NCBI RefSeq assembly: GCF_014127285.1
Contig: NZ_CP059901.1
Coordinates: 930,001-994,000, forward strand
DNA: 64,000 nt
Direction: 5' to 3'
From: Mumia sp. ZJ1417
Lineage (GTDB): Bacteria; Actinomycetota; Actinomycetes; Propionibacteriales; Nocardioidaceae
Shown here: positions 26,625-36,088 of the stretch, one piece after another
Position numbering within the stretch: position 1 is the stretch's first letter
How the letters are laid out: each line of letters starts with the position of its first letter
The notes under the pieces: generated by a model
The model's input: only the letters and a program-made list of their open reading frames with translations
What the model was told of the DNA's origin: nothing
Database searches by the model: none
Position numbers and translations under genes: made by a program

Positions 26625-27662
26625 TCAGCCGTCGTAGTCGATCGCGGCGTACGCCCTGAGCTTCTCCATGCGGTGCTCGGAGATGATCTTGCGGTACGTG
26701 CCGGAGCGCGAGCGCATCACGAGCGACTCCGTGACGGCGATGCCCGAGCCGTAGCGGACCCCGTTCATCAGCTCGCCGTCGGTGATGCCGGTCGCGACGA
26801 AGAAGCAGTCGTCGCCCTTCACGAGGTCGTCCGTGCCGAGCACGGCATCGACGTCGAGCCCGGCGTCGACGGCCTTCTGGCGCTCCTCGTCGTCGGTCGG
26901 CCAGAGCTTGCCCTGGATCGCACCGCCGAGGGCCTTCATCGCGCAGGCGCTGATGATCCCCTCCGGCGTGCCGCCGACGCCGGCGAGGATGTCGACGCCG
27001 GTGCCAGGGCGTGCCGCGTAGATCGAGCCCGCGACGTCGCCATCGGAGATGAACTTGATGCGGGCGCCGGTCGCGCGGATCTCGTCGACGAGCTGCGAGT
27101 GACGCGGTCGGTCGAGGACGCAGACCGTGACCGACGAGACGGAGAGGTTCTTGGCCTTGGCGACCAGCCGGATGTTCTCTGAGATCGGGAGGCGGATGTC
27201 GATGACGTCGGCGGCCTCGGGGCCCACGGCGAGCTTGTCCATGTAGAAGACGGCGGACGGGTCGAACATCGCCCCACGAGGCGCGACCGCGAGCACGGAC
27301 ACGGCGCCGGGCATGCCCTTGGCGGTCAGGGTGGTGCCGTCGATCGGGTCGACGGCGACGTCGGCAGCCGGACCGGTGCCGTCACCGACCTGCTCGCCGT
27401 TGAAGAGCATCGGCGCGTTGTCCTTCTCGCCCTCGCCGATGACGACGACGCCGCTCATGCCGACGGTGTTGATCAGCGACCGCATCGCGTTCACCGCGAC
27501 ACCGTCCGCGCCGTTCTTGTCTCCCCGCCCGACCCAGCGTCCAGCAGCCATAGCCGCAGCCTCGGTGACCCGGACGAGGTCCAGGGCGAGGTTGCGGTCG
27601 GGTGCCTCCGCGGCGGGGGTGAGTGGGCCTGGCAGCTTCGATCCGTGCGCGCTGGCGGTCAT
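26625..27662 (-). CDS. glpX: Class II fructose-1,6-bisphosphatase
   Basis: 345 residues; hydrolyses fructose-1,6-bisphosphate to fructose-6-phosphate in gluconeogenesis, metal-dependent. Motifs are clear: [32 protein letters not shown], and [15 protein letters not shown] (about residues 99-113, Asp-Pro-Ile-Asp metal site), and [20 protein letters not shown]. The ATG at 27662 gives [13 protein letters not shown]. It heads the tight cluster glpX, PfkB kinase, hydrolase, spermidine-synthase-like, fumC, a plausible operon. The FBPase of many actinobacteria is only of this class. Confidence 0.95.
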   Translation of the reverse strand: MTASAHGSKLPGPLTPAAEAPDRNLALDLVRVTEAAAMAAGRWVGRGDKNGADGVAVNAMRSLINTVGMSGVVVIGEGEKDNAPMLFNGEQVGDGTGPAADVAVDPIDGTTLTAKGMPGAVSVLAVAPRGAMFDPSAVFYMDKLAVGPEAADVIDIRLPISENIRLVAKAKNLSVSSVTVCVLDRPRHSQLVDEIRATGARIKFISDGDVAGSIYAARPGTGVDILAGVGGTPEGIISACAMKALGGAIQGKLWPTDDEERQKAVDAGLDVDAVLGTDDLVKGDDCFFVATGITDGELMNGVRYGSGIAVTESLVMRSRSGTYRKIISEHRMEKLRAYAAIDYDG

Positions 27663-28232
27663 GGCCGCATCTTACGTCCGGGGCGCCGCGCGGCCGGGGG
27701 CGGCATTTTCGCGGACCGCACCACAATTGCCGCCGGTGCTCGCTGGCGGCACTGGCTGGCGGCGCAGCGGTGCGGCTGTCAGGAGGGCGACCATCTGATT
27801 GACTCTTGGGTCTTCGGGTCGGTGCTCTCTTCTGGATCGTCGCGTCGAGAGGTTGGTGCGAGCGAGCGTGGTCGACGCGATAAGACGATCCCCTGGCCGG
27901 GGGTGTTCCACGCGAATGCTGCATGCGCGATCGTCTTTCGCAGCCACCGTCCCCGTGGAGCGCTTGAGCGGACGGTGGCGCGCCGTCACTGCTCTTGTCG
28001 GCATGGGCCCGCATTCGCGATCGCGGTCTGGGCGTTCGCTCGCTCTCCGGTGAGTTGACCTTCATCAGGAGTCGAACGTCGCTCGCGGAGCAGTTTGGTC
28101 CACAACGTGCCGACGAGTCTGGAAAGGGCGCCTCGGGTTATCACGGGTTGGTCACGTTCCGGCAGATGGAGTGGTGTTCCACTGTAGCGGCCCGCGAGAT
28201 TTGCGGCTGTGATGCTGCCGTCGGGGTAGCGA
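27663..28232. other. 570-bp intergenic stretch before the RHS gene
   Basis: No convincing gene on either strand; the open frames here look like shadows. It holds the divergent promoters of glpX and the RHS gene. One hairpin stands out: CCACCGTCC at 27944-27952 against GGACGGTGG at 27970-27978, a perfect 9-bp stem. Parts of it (for example 27790-27850) are less GC-rich than the neighbouring genes, in keeping with the edge of an accessory segment. Confidence 0.6.
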
Positions 28233-31200
28233 ATGATGCGGCAGGTTGTACCTGATGTCGTTGGTCGTCGTTGGTCGTCGTTGGTCGTCGCGGTTGTGAC
28301 TCTGGCGCTGGTTGCAGGACTGCTGGCGGGGTCGCCAGCGGCGGCTGAGCCTTCGGCTCCAGCGGACCCACCACCAGCGAAGGCTGCGTCGGATTCGGAC
28401 GGCGACGGCGTGACGGAGCGTCCGGATGCGGTGTCGGCGGCGGTCACCGCCCGGCTTACTGGCGAACCGGTGGAGGACCTGTCCGCTCGTACCGAGTCAG
28501 CGCAGGTGTTTGCGAACCCGGATGGAACGTGGACGTCGGAGACGGCGTCGGGGCCTGTCCGCGTCGCCGACGACGCCGGGGCATGGCGCGTCATCGACAC
28601 GGACGTGGTCGCGACCGCCGACAATGAGGGTTTGGCGGCGCGGTATGCGTCGGCGGATGTGGTGTTCTCCGACGGCGGGGACAAGACGTTCGCGACGGTG
28701 ACCGACAAGGACGGCAACCGGTCGTCGTTCGGGTGGCCGACGGTGCTGCCGAAACCGGTCGTGGACGGCAACATCGTTACCTATCCCGGCGCGGTCGAGA
28801 ACGGCGATCTTGTGGTGACGGCCTTGCCGACGGGGTTCTCGCACTCGGTTGTGCTGCGTGAGGCACCGACGGGTCCGTTGGAGATCCCGATCCCGCTGGA
28901 GACCCCGGAGGGTGAGCTGATTGAGAAGGCCAACGGGTCGCTGGTGCTGAAGGCGGACGGCAAGAAGGTGGTCACCGCCCCGCAGCCGCTGATGTGGGAT
29001 GCCACTGAAGGCCACGACGGGCTCCCGGCGAATGTCGAGCCGGTCGAGACCGCCGTTGAGACCAGCGGCAGCGGTGCCAAGGAGAAGCAGACGCTGGTGC
29101 TGTCGCCCGACGAGGCGTGGCTGTCCGACCCGGCGACCCAGTATCCGGTCACGGTGGACCCGTCCTACACCAGCTACGCCAACGGCGACTCCTGGGTCCA
29201 GAACGCCGACTACACCACCAGCCAAGGCGGCTCGAGCGAGCTTCGGGCGGGCACGTACGACGCCGGCGGTCACAAGGCGCGCTCGTTCGTGAAGTTCATC
29301 GGCATGCTGGCAGACAACGGCGGGTCCGGTCAGGACATCGTCTCGGCGACGTTCAAGATGCGGAACTGGTACTCCGGCTCGTGCACAGCTTCGGCCATCC
29401 GGATCAGCCGCATCACCGAGACCTGGTCAGTCCCAGATTTGACCTGGGCGAACCAACCGACGGTCACCTCAACCGGCTCGAGTACGTTCTCGCCCGCCTA
29501 CGGCTACTCAGCATCGTGTGTCGCCGACGGCAGCCAGGCGACCTGGGATGCAACCGCGATCGTCCAGGCGTGGGCCAACGGGTCTACCAACTGGGGCATC
29601 CGGGTCGCCGCCGACAACGAGGCCAGCAACTACACCTGGCGCAAGTACCGCTCCAGCGAGCACTCTAACCCCGATACGCGCCCACGGATGGCGGTTACCT
29701 ACAACTCATACCCAAACACGGCCGGAACTCCTTCGGTCACGACCTCGCCTGCAAGCTCGTCCGGGTACTCGGTACTGCTCACTCCGACCCTTCGGTCCAC
29801 GGTGGCGGACCCCAACGGTGGCAACGTGCGGGGTATCTTCGAGGTCTACCAAGGAGCAACACTCAAGTGGACCGGGACGTCCGCCTACGTCGCGTCTGGT
29901 TCGAGCGCATCTGTGACGGTCCCGGCCGGGACACTCGCTCACGGCGTCGCCTACTCGGTAAAGGTGCGCGCCAACGACGGAAGTCTGAGCTCGAAGGCAT
30001 ACTCGGCCTCGACGGCTTTCACGACCGACACCGCGAAGCCCGCGGTAGCGATAACCGCATCGGCTTTCACAAATGGGCAATGGCGGCAGGACACGCCGTC
30101 GTCGAACGTGTTTACGCTAACAGGTGCCAGCGATACTGCATCGTTCGCGTACACATTAGACGGCGTGTCCAAGCCTCGGTTGTCTGCGGGAACGGGCGGC
30201 GCCGCATCGCTGGCGTGGCTTCCCGGGAAGGGCTCCCACAAGCTGACGGTGACCCCGACTGACAAGGCCGGCAATGTCGGATCGACGGCAACCTTTACCT
30301 TCGGGTACGGCGGCGCGTCGTTCCTTGCACCCAGCAGTTCCACTCGCTCGACAGCGATGTTCGCCGTGCAGGTGTCTGGTCCCCCGAATGCCACCACAGC
30401 GGCACTGTCGTGGCGCTACTCGGGGCAAACCGCGTGGCATCCGGTCCAGGGACTCGCCGACGATGGTGAGCCGTGGCTGGGAACGGTCACGAACGCCAGC
30501 GACGGATCGGCGTCGACCTCACCTGCGCTTCTGTGGGACGCAACGGCGCAGGAAGACCCCGCAAGCGCTGCGGTGCCGAAGGCGGCGATCAAGGCGCCTG
30601 CCCTGATCGAGCTGAATGCGTGCTTCACCTACGCGGGAACGCCGTCGCAGGTGTGCTCGGGGCCGCGGAAGGTCCAGCTCGTCGACAATGCATTCGGCCC
30701 GAACCTCCCCGTGACCGCGGTCGGGCCGGCCCAGGTGGCGCTGCTGACGGGTGAGATGTCGTTGATGGAGACTGACGCCACCGACACGTTGGCGGGAGTG
30801 GGGCGCACGTTCTCCTCGTTCGACCGATCGACCACGACGCCCGGGCCGTTCGGACCAGGCTGGTCGGACACACTGCTCGCCCCGGGCGAATCCACTGCAG
30901 AGTTGCTTGATCACCGCGCCAAGGACCGTACCTTCGTGCTGGTCACCGCAGGCGGCGCGTCCCAGATGTTCACAACGGTGGACCCGGGCATCGACCCGAC
31001 GGCACCGAACGGGCCTGTGCAGTTCCGACCGGCCGGTGTCGACGACGGAAGCCGCCTCACCCTCGACGGTGCCACGGTGACGTTGACGCGGGCACCGTCC
31101 TCGGAGACGGTGTGGGAGCAGGGCGAGGACGGATCGTGGGTCCTGCTCGAGGCAAGCAACACACCCGAGGAAGAGCCCGAGACGACCTTTACGTTCGATG

Positions 31201-32894
31201 ACGACAGGTTCCTCACCTGGATCGCCGAAACCGAACCCGGGGCTGCCGCAACCTGCACGGCGTCGGTTCAGGAGACGGGTTGTCGGGGTCTCAAGGTCAA
31301 CTACACCGGCACCGGCGATGCTCGACGGGTTTCGACCATCCAACGTGTCGTGGCTGGGCGGCCTGCGGTAACGCTGGCGACCTACACCTACGCCGCCGGG
31401 CGTCTCGGCACGGTGTGTAGCCGCGACCCCGACGGTGCAGGCGCCGGCAAGCCGTTGTGCTCGACGTATGAGTACGACACGACGACGGTCGCCGGTCGTA
31501 CCCTGCTGAAGCGGTTCGCGCCGCCGGGGCAAGTCTCGTGGCAGTTCACCTACGACGCCTCCGGTCGTCTGACGACGGTCACCCGTCCGCTGGATGAGCA
31601 CTCGAACGACGCCACCGGGACGCCCGTCACCTGGACCGTGTCCTACGACCTTGCGACCATCACGGCGGGGCTACCTGACCTCTCTGCGGCATCAGCCGCG
31701 GAGTGGGGGCAGAGCACGGGCCGACGAAGGCCTACGCCGTCTTCAGCCCTGATCACATCCCGGCGGCAACCCCGACGAGCGCGGACCTCGAACACGCGAG
31801 CCTGTGGTTCGTCGATGCTGTCGGTGCAGTCACCAACACCGCGATCCACGGCAACGTCGACGGCATCGGTCAGTGGCTCGTCGATTCGATCTGGTATGAG
31901 AACGGCAACGTGGTGCGGACACTCGACGGCGCCGGGCGTGCGCGCGCACTGGCCGCACCGGCCGCCGAGCGCCCGAGCGTGGCCGCGGAGGCGTCAGCCT
32001 TCACCGTCTACAACGACGACGGCGACGACGATCCCGACGACGGTGACGGCACCCGAGCGGAAGATCAGTTCGGGCCCGTCCGCACCGCCACGCTGCGTGA
32101 CGGCACGACTGGCCCGTACCGACCCCACCAGAGCTTCACCTACGACGACGAAGACCCCACACTCGGTGGCGACAACAAGCCAGAACTGCCGGCCGGAAAG
32201 ACCTCTTTCAATCTCGTTGTCGAAACGACTCGCTCTGCCGCCGATCCCGACTTCGGAGGCGCCCACGATCCCACGATGGTTCGGCTCGACTATTCACCTG
32301 TCGCCGAAGGCGACGGCAACGGTTGGACACTCGGGAGGCCGACCCGCCAACGCATCCGACTCGACGATGGGTCGTGGTCGACTACGGTCACGCGCTACGA
32401 CGCTGCCGGGGCCGAAATCGAGAGTCGGCTTCCCGGCGGAGCATCGGACAGCTCGGGGGTCGGATCCGATGCCTATGCGACGGTCACGACCTACTTCGCA
32501 GTCGACGCCGTCGACGGAGACTGTCGAGCGAACCTTGCCAGCGAGCAACAGCGCCGGGCCTGGATCGGGCTCACCTGCAAGGTCGGTCCTGCCGTGCAAC
32601 CGACCGACCCCTCTATCCCGATCGTCTACTACGCGGACTATGACGAGGACCTCCAGCCCACGCGCATTGAAGAGACGTCCGGTTCGGACACCCGGGTCAC
32701 GACCCACACCTACGACGCGCTCGGGCGAAGCGTCGCCACCACGGTCCAAGCACCCGGCGACACCCGCACGTCCACATTCGAATACGACCCCGAGTCCGGC
32801 CTGCCGACCACGCAGTCGGCCGCCGGTGCGAGCGTCCTCACCGAGTACGACAGCTGGGGACGGGCCTGGAAGTACACCGACGCGAGCGGGATGA
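28233..32894 (+). CDS. RHS-repeat secreted toxin, 5' part (frame lost near 31705)
   Basis: Formal frame of 1553 residues, but only the first about 1159 (to about 31709) read as protein; the rest is out of frame. The N-terminus is a signal peptide (basic head, then LVVAVVTLALVAGLLAGSPAAA). A DNRLRE-type domain spans about residues 300-485 (ARSFVKFIGMLA, ISRITETWSVPDLTWANQP), followed by fibronectin-like segments and the start of the RHS shell (TLAGVGRTFSSFDRS, GPFGPGWSDTLLAPGE, YEYDTTT, FTYDASGRLTTVTRP). Such proteins wrap and export a C-terminal toxin. A 10-bp tandem repeat lies inside the signal-peptide codons (28257-28290). The continuation is the overlapping frame 31703-34591. Confidence 0.85.
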   Translation: MMRQVVPDVVGRRWSSLVVAVVTLALVAGLLAGSPAAAEPSAPADPPPAKAASDSDGDGVTERPDAVSAAVTARLTGEPVEDLSARTESAQVFANPDGTWTSETASGPVRVADDAGAWRVIDTDVVATADNEGLAARYASADVVFSDGGDKTFATVTDKDGNRSSFGWPTVLPKPVVDGNIVTYPGAVENGDLVVTALPTGFSHSVVLREAPTGPLEIPIPLETPEGELIEKANGSLVLKADGKKVVTAPQPLMWDATEGHDGLPANVEPVETAVETSGSGAKEKQTLVLSPDEAWLSDPATQYPVTVDPSYTSYANGDSWVQNADYTTSQGGSSELRAGTYDAGGHKARSFVKFIGMLADNGGSGQDIVSATFKMRNWYSGSCTASAIRISRITETWSVPDLTWANQPTVTSTGSSTFSPAYGYSASCVADGSQATWDATAIVQAWANGSTNWGIRVAADNEASNYTWRKYRSSEHSNPDTRPRMAVTYNSYPNTAGTPSVTTSPASSSGYSVLLTPTLRSTVADPNGGNVRGIFEVYQGATLKWTGTSAYVASGSSASVTVPAGTLAHGVAYSVKVRANDGSLSSKAYSASTAFTTDTAKPAVAITASAFTNGQWRQDTPSSNVFTLTGASDTASFAYTLDGVSKPRLSAGTGGAASLAWLPGKGSHKLTVTPTDKAGNVGSTATFTFGYGGASFLAPSSSTRSTAMFAVQVSGPPNATTAALSWRYSGQTAWHPVQGLADDGEPWLGTVTNASDGSASTSPALLWDATAQEDPASAAVPKAAIKAPALIELNACFTYAGTPSQVCSGPRKVQLVDNAFGPNLPVTAVGPAQVALLTGEMSLMETDATDTLAGVGRTFSSFDRSTTTPGPFGPGWSDTLLAPGESTAELLDHRAKDRTFVLVTAGGASQMFTTVDPGIDPTAPNGPVQFRPAGVDDGSRLTLDGATVTLTRAPSSETVWEQGEDGSWVLLEASNTPEEEPETTFTFDDDRFLTWIAETEPGAAATCTASVQETGCRGLKVNYTGTGDARRVSTIQRVVAGRPAVTLATYTYAAGRLGTVCSRDPDGAGAGKPLCSTYEYDTTTVAGRTLLKRFAPPGQVSWQFTYDASGRLTTVTRPLDEHSNDATGTPVTWTVSYDLATITAGLPDLSAASAAEWGQSTGRRRPTPSSALITSRRQPRRARTSNTRACGSSMLSVQSPTPRSTATSTASVSGSSIRSGMRTATWCGHSTAPGVRAHWPHRPPSARAWPRRRQPSPSTTTTATTIPTTVTAPERKISSGPSAPPRCVTARLARTDPTRASPTTTKTPHSVATTSQNCRPERPLSISLSKRLALPPIPTSEAPTIPRWFGSTIHLSPKATATVGHSGGRPANASDSTMGRGRLRSRATTLPGPKSRVGFPAEHRTARGSDPMPMRRSRPTSQSTPSTETVERTLPASNSAGPGSGSPARSVLPCNRPTPLSRSSTTRTMTRTSSPRALKRRPVRTPGSRPTPTTRSGEASPPRSKHPATPARPHSNTTPSPACRPRSRPPVRASSPSTTAGDGPGSTPTRAG
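28257..28290 (+). repeat. 10-bp tandem repeat in RHS signal-peptide codons
   Basis: GTCGTTGGTC is repeated three times (28257, 28267, 28277) plus GTCG. The period of 10 is not a multiple of three, so gain or loss of one unit would change the reading frame just after the start codon. Confidence 0.85.
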
Positions 32895-34591
32895 CATCGA
32901 CCACCACATTCACCGTCGACGACCAAATTGCAACCGTCGACGACGGCGCCGGAAACTACAGTTTCGTCTACGACGGAAACACCGGCGAGCACCGAGGGCT
33001 CGCGACCGCGGTCACGGTTGGTGGCCTCATCGACGGCGCAGCCGGGACCTTCTCCCTCACGCACGACGCACGCGGCGCCCAGACGTCGGTCACCTACCCC
33101 AACGGGATGTCGTCCCGCACCACCACCAACGAGGCCGGCGTTAGAACAGGGCTGGAGTACCTCGACCCTGACGAACAGCCGATCCTCACCTTCGGCGCCA
33201 CAACCGATGTGCGCGGGCGCACGATCGCCAGCTCATCCGACGTCTCAAGCCAGGCCTACTCCTTCGATGACCTCGGCCGACTGACGCAAGTCCAAGACAG
33301 TCGGGCAGGTGAGTGCCTCACTCGTACCTACGGATTCACCCCAGCGTCCGAGCGAAAAACCTTCGCAGCCTTCGCAGCGGCCGAAGACGGAACTTGCCAG
33401 AGCGCAACACCTTCCGTCCAGGAGATCAGCGAGTACGACACCGCATCGCGGATCCGTGACGACGGCTATGCCTACGACGGCTTCGGTAGAACCATCACCA
33501 TCCCCAAGTCAGACACCGGTCCGGGCGCTGTTAGCGCGTTGGGCGTGAGTTACTTCGCGAACGATATGGTGGAGTCACTCACCCAGGATGTCGACAACGG
33601 AATGGGCGGGACGAATCAGCGTCGGATCTCCTATGTGCTCGAACCGATCGACCGTATCGGATCGATCATCAATGCAAGCAACGACGTCGAGGGCAGTCGT
33701 CTCAGGTACCGGTACTCCGACGACTCCGACTCCCCAACGAGTGTCCAATCCTCCATCGACGGCGGAGACACCTGGACCAGCACCCGATACGTCACCCTGC
33801 CCGACCTCGGCATGGTCGCCTCCGTCTCGGGCACCGACACCGTGTTTCAGCTGGCAAACCTTCACGGGGACATCGTCGCAACACAGAACCAGACCCCCGA
33901 CGTCCCCATCGCGATCGACACCTATACCGAAAGTGACGAATACGGCAACCCGATCGAGTCGGCCCACTCGAGCCGATACGGGTGGCTCGGCTCCCATCAG
34001 CGATCGTCCGACACCCTCGGCGGACTGGTGCTCATGGGCGCCCGCCTCTACAACCCCAGCACCGGCCTCTTCACCTCCCCAGACCCCATCCGCAACGGCG
34101 GAGCAAACCCGTACGCGTATCCCACCGACCCCATCAACGTCTGGGACCCAACTGGGGCGGGATGGGCGGATCTCGGTAATCTGGCGCTCGTCTTTTTCGA
34201 GACTGCGCTAGGTACATTTTGTAGGACGACTGGACTTGCTGGCTTCGCCTGCGCTGCCGGCCTTGGCGGGCTTATGGGTGCCGCGGGGTACGCCTTTAAA
34301 GTAGGGTTCTCGTCGAATAAGTTCAGCTGGAACGGGCTTGGGATGGCGGCTAGCTACGGAGCACTTGCCGGAGTTGTAGGGTACATCGGCCCAAAATTCG
34401 GGAACTGGGTTAAGAGCAATGCGGAGAAGTTGATCCGCGGTACTAACCGGGCGATTGACCGCATGGCAAAGAAGCTTCGGAAATTTGCTGGCAAGTATGG
34501 TTTGCGGAGTCTGGCGAATAGGGTCACTGATTTTGTAGTCACTGTCAGGTACTATGTCGAGTACTTCTTCAGAATCTGGCTCTATGAATAG
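31703..34591 (+). CDS. RHS-repeat secreted toxin, 3' part with toxin tip
   Basis: 962 residues in the -1 frame relative to the 5' part; the junction is a five-G run at 31705-31709. Restoring one G would join ...AEWG to AEHGPTKAYAVF... and give a protein of about 2,119 residues. The segment carries many YD-repeats (YDALGRSVATT, FEYDPESGLPTTQ, YSFDDLGRLTQV, YAYDGFGRTITIP) and the RHS core closing motif LMGARLYNPSTGLFTSPDPI...NPYAYPTDPINVWDPTG, ending near 34158. The remaining about 143 residues are a variable tip: two glycine-rich hydrophobic segments, a basic helix (KSNAEKLIRGTNRAIDRMAK) and an aromatic end. The DNA of the tip is AT-richer: 34501-34560 has 28 G+C of 60. Confidence 0.85.
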   Translation: MGAEHGPTKAYAVFSPDHIPAATPTSADLEHASLWFVDAVGAVTNTAIHGNVDGIGQWLVDSIWYENGNVVRTLDGAGRARALAAPAAERPSVAAEASAFTVYNDDGDDDPDDGDGTRAEDQFGPVRTATLRDGTTGPYRPHQSFTYDDEDPTLGGDNKPELPAGKTSFNLVVETTRSAADPDFGGAHDPTMVRLDYSPVAEGDGNGWTLGRPTRQRIRLDDGSWSTTVTRYDAAGAEIESRLPGGASDSSGVGSDAYATVTTYFAVDAVDGDCRANLASEQQRRAWIGLTCKVGPAVQPTDPSIPIVYYADYDEDLQPTRIEETSGSDTRVTTHTYDALGRSVATTVQAPGDTRTSTFEYDPESGLPTTQSAAGASVLTEYDSWGRAWKYTDASGMTSTTTFTVDDQIATVDDGAGNYSFVYDGNTGEHRGLATAVTVGGLIDGAAGTFSLTHDARGAQTSVTYPNGMSSRTTTNEAGVRTGLEYLDPDEQPILTFGATTDVRGRTIASSSDVSSQAYSFDDLGRLTQVQDSRAGECLTRTYGFTPASERKTFAAFAAAEDGTCQSATPSVQEISEYDTASRIRDDGYAYDGFGRTITIPKSDTGPGAVSALGVSYFANDMVESLTQDVDNGMGGTNQRRISYVLEPIDRIGSIINASNDVEGSRLRYRYSDDSDSPTSVQSSIDGGDTWTSTRYVTLPDLGMVASVSGTDTVFQLANLHGDIVATQNQTPDVPIAIDTYTESDEYGNPIESAHSSRYGWLGSHQRSSDTLGGLVLMGARLYNPSTGLFTSPDPIRNGGANPYAYPTDPINVWDPTGAGWADLGNLALVFFETALGTFCRTTGLAGFACAAGLGGLMGAAGYAFKVGFSSNKFSWNGLGMAASYGALAGVVGYIGPKFGNWVKSNAEKLIRGTNRAIDRMAKKLRKFAGKYGLRSLANRVTDFVVTVRYYVEYFFRIWLYE

Positions 34592-34660
34592 GCCAGGCGC
34601 TGTACGCGATTTGAAGCGACTGAATTCGAAGGCTTTCCTCTTCAGGAGAGGGTTTCCGAT

Positions 34661-34993
34661 ATGTGGTCGTTAATTCTCGAATCCGCGCCTTGGGTTGCGA
34701 CTGCTCTGGCCGGCGGGATATTCGGCCATGTCTTTTGGCGGTGGTTCGATCGCCGGATGCCGGATGGCTGGCGGCCGACGCTGGCGGTCATCGGAATCCT
34801 CATTGCGATCTTCGGTGCATCGCTCACTGCCCTGGCTCTGCTTCCCGAATCGAAGCAGATCACGGGTCTATTTGTCGCTCTATCTGCAGCCTCCCCGCTC
34901 TTCGCGGTCTTGGCGATCGCCAGGAAGGCGCGTCATTCGGTTAGCGTGCGCCTGGAACGGAACGGCGCGAATGATGATCAGATCGACGCGTAG
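34661..34993 (+). CDS. Candidate membrane immunity protein for the RHS tip
   Basis: 110 residues beginning MWSLILESAPWVATALAGG. It has about three hydrophobic helices (residues about 8-26, 41-62 and 66-88: WRPTLAVIGILIAIFGASLTALALL; ITGLFVALSAASPLFAVLAIA) and a charged tail. A clear ribosome site (aggagagg, 34644-34652) precedes the ATG. It starts 69 nt after the RHS stop on the same strand in the same AT-richer DNA, the standard position of an immunity gene in polymorphic toxin loci. I recognise no family. Assignment as immunity protein rests on position and size. Confidence 0.6.
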   Translation: MWSLILESAPWVATALAGGIFGHVFWRWFDRRMPDGWRPTLAVIGILIAIFGASLTALALLPESKQITGLFVALSAASPLFAVLAIARKARHSVSVRLERNGANDDQIDA

Positions 34994-35074
34994 ATGCAGG
35001 GAGACGCTCACCAACCTCGTCGATCGCGCCCGGGCCAACGCAAAGTGCGGGCGCGCGGTGCGGATTTCGCGGCG

Positions 35075-36088
35075 TCAGTCCTCGAACGTCGTCACCTCGG
35101 TCTCCTTGACGCTCGCCCATACGGAGACGCCCTCGTGCAGGTCGAGCGCGGCGACGGCCTCGCGGGTCACGTCGGCGACCAGAGGCACCGCCCCGCGTAG
35201 GTGCACGCGGACGGCGTCGCCGTGCGGGACGAGGCTCACGATCCGCAGCTGCCAGAGGTTGCGCGCGGACGTGACGGGCTCTTCGCGGAAGAGCGTGACC
35301 GCGGTCGGGCTGAAGGTCCGGTACGTGTCGCCGTCGCGCATCAGGTTGCGTCCCATCAGGTGCGCGACGTAGTCCGTACGGGGCCTGCGGGAGATCTCGT
35401 CGGGCGTGCCGGCCTGGGTGAGCCGGCCCTCCTCGATGACCGCCACCCGGTCCGCGAGCACGAACGCGTCGAGCGGGTCGTGCGAGACCAGCACCGTGAC
35501 GCCGCCGAAGTCGCGCACGTGCTGGCGTAGGAACGCCCGCACCTCCGTCGTCACCGAGACGTCGAGCGCGGACGTCGGCTCATCGAGGAGCAGCAGGGCG
35601 GGATCACAGGCGAGCGCCCGTACGATCGCGATCCGCTGGCGTTGACCGCCGGACAACCGGGCCGCCTTGCGAGCGGCCAGGTCGGCAAGCCCCGTACGGG
35701 TCAGGATCTCGTCGGCGCGCTCCCGGGCAGCGCGGCCACGCCGCGTACGCGACACCGAGGCGGCGCCCACGTGGTGGCGAAGGCCGAACGCCACGTTGTC
35801 GCGGACCGACAGGTGCGGGAACAGCAGCGGGTCCTGAAACACCATCGTCAGGTCACGCTGGGGAGTCGGCGTCCGGACACCCGACGCCGTGTCCTCCAGG
35901 ACGGCGCCGCCGAGGACGACGTGGCCCTCGTCGAGCGGTGTGAGCCCGGCGAGAGCGCGCAGCAGCGTGCTCTTGCCGGCGCCGTTCGGGCCCACCAGCG
36001 CGAGGACCTCGGCGGGCGGCACCGCGAAGGCGACCTCGGCGTCGAACGTCCCACGACGCAGCCGCAGCCTCGCGTCGAGCCCAGTCAC
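35075..36088 (-). CDS. modC: Molybdate ABC transporter ATPase
   Basis: 337 residues: Walker A GPNGAGKSTLLR (about residues 33-44), Q-loop MVFQDPLLFPHLS, signature LSGGQRQRIAIVRAL, Walker B LLLLDEPTSALD, switch His VLVSHDP. The C-terminal part (about 260-337: GRNLMRDGDTYRTF; VHLRGAVPLVADVTREAVAALDL) is a TOBE/Mop domain that binds oxyanions. GTG at 36088 overlaps the modB stop by 4 nt; the longer frame upstream is a shadow of modB. Last gene of regulator-modA-modB-modC. Confidence 0.9.
   Translation of the reverse strand: MTGLDARLRLRRGTFDAEVAFAVPPAEVLALVGPNGAGKSTLLRALAGLTPLDEGHVVLGGAVLEDTASGVRTPTPQRDLTMVFQDPLLFPHLSVRDNVAFGLRHHVGAASVSRTRRGRAARERADEILTRTGLADLAARKAARLSGGQRQRIAIVRALACDPALLLLDEPTSALDVSVTTEVRAFLRQHVRDFGGVTVLVSHDPLDAFVLADRVAVIEEGRLTQAGTPDEISRRPRTDYVAHLMGRNLMRDGDTYRTFSPTAVTLFREEPVTSARNLWQLRIVSLVPHGDAVRVHLRGAVPLVADVTREAVAALDLHEGVSVWASVKETEVTTFED

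Noticed and set aside
27382-28065. 227-codon minus-strand frame upstream of glpX
   Set aside because: Overlaps the glpX start in another frame and shows only low-complexity Arg/Pro/Ser sequence.
30519-31601. 360-codon minus-strand frame inside the RHS gene
   Set aside because: Antisense shadow; the RHS reading has YD-repeats throughout.
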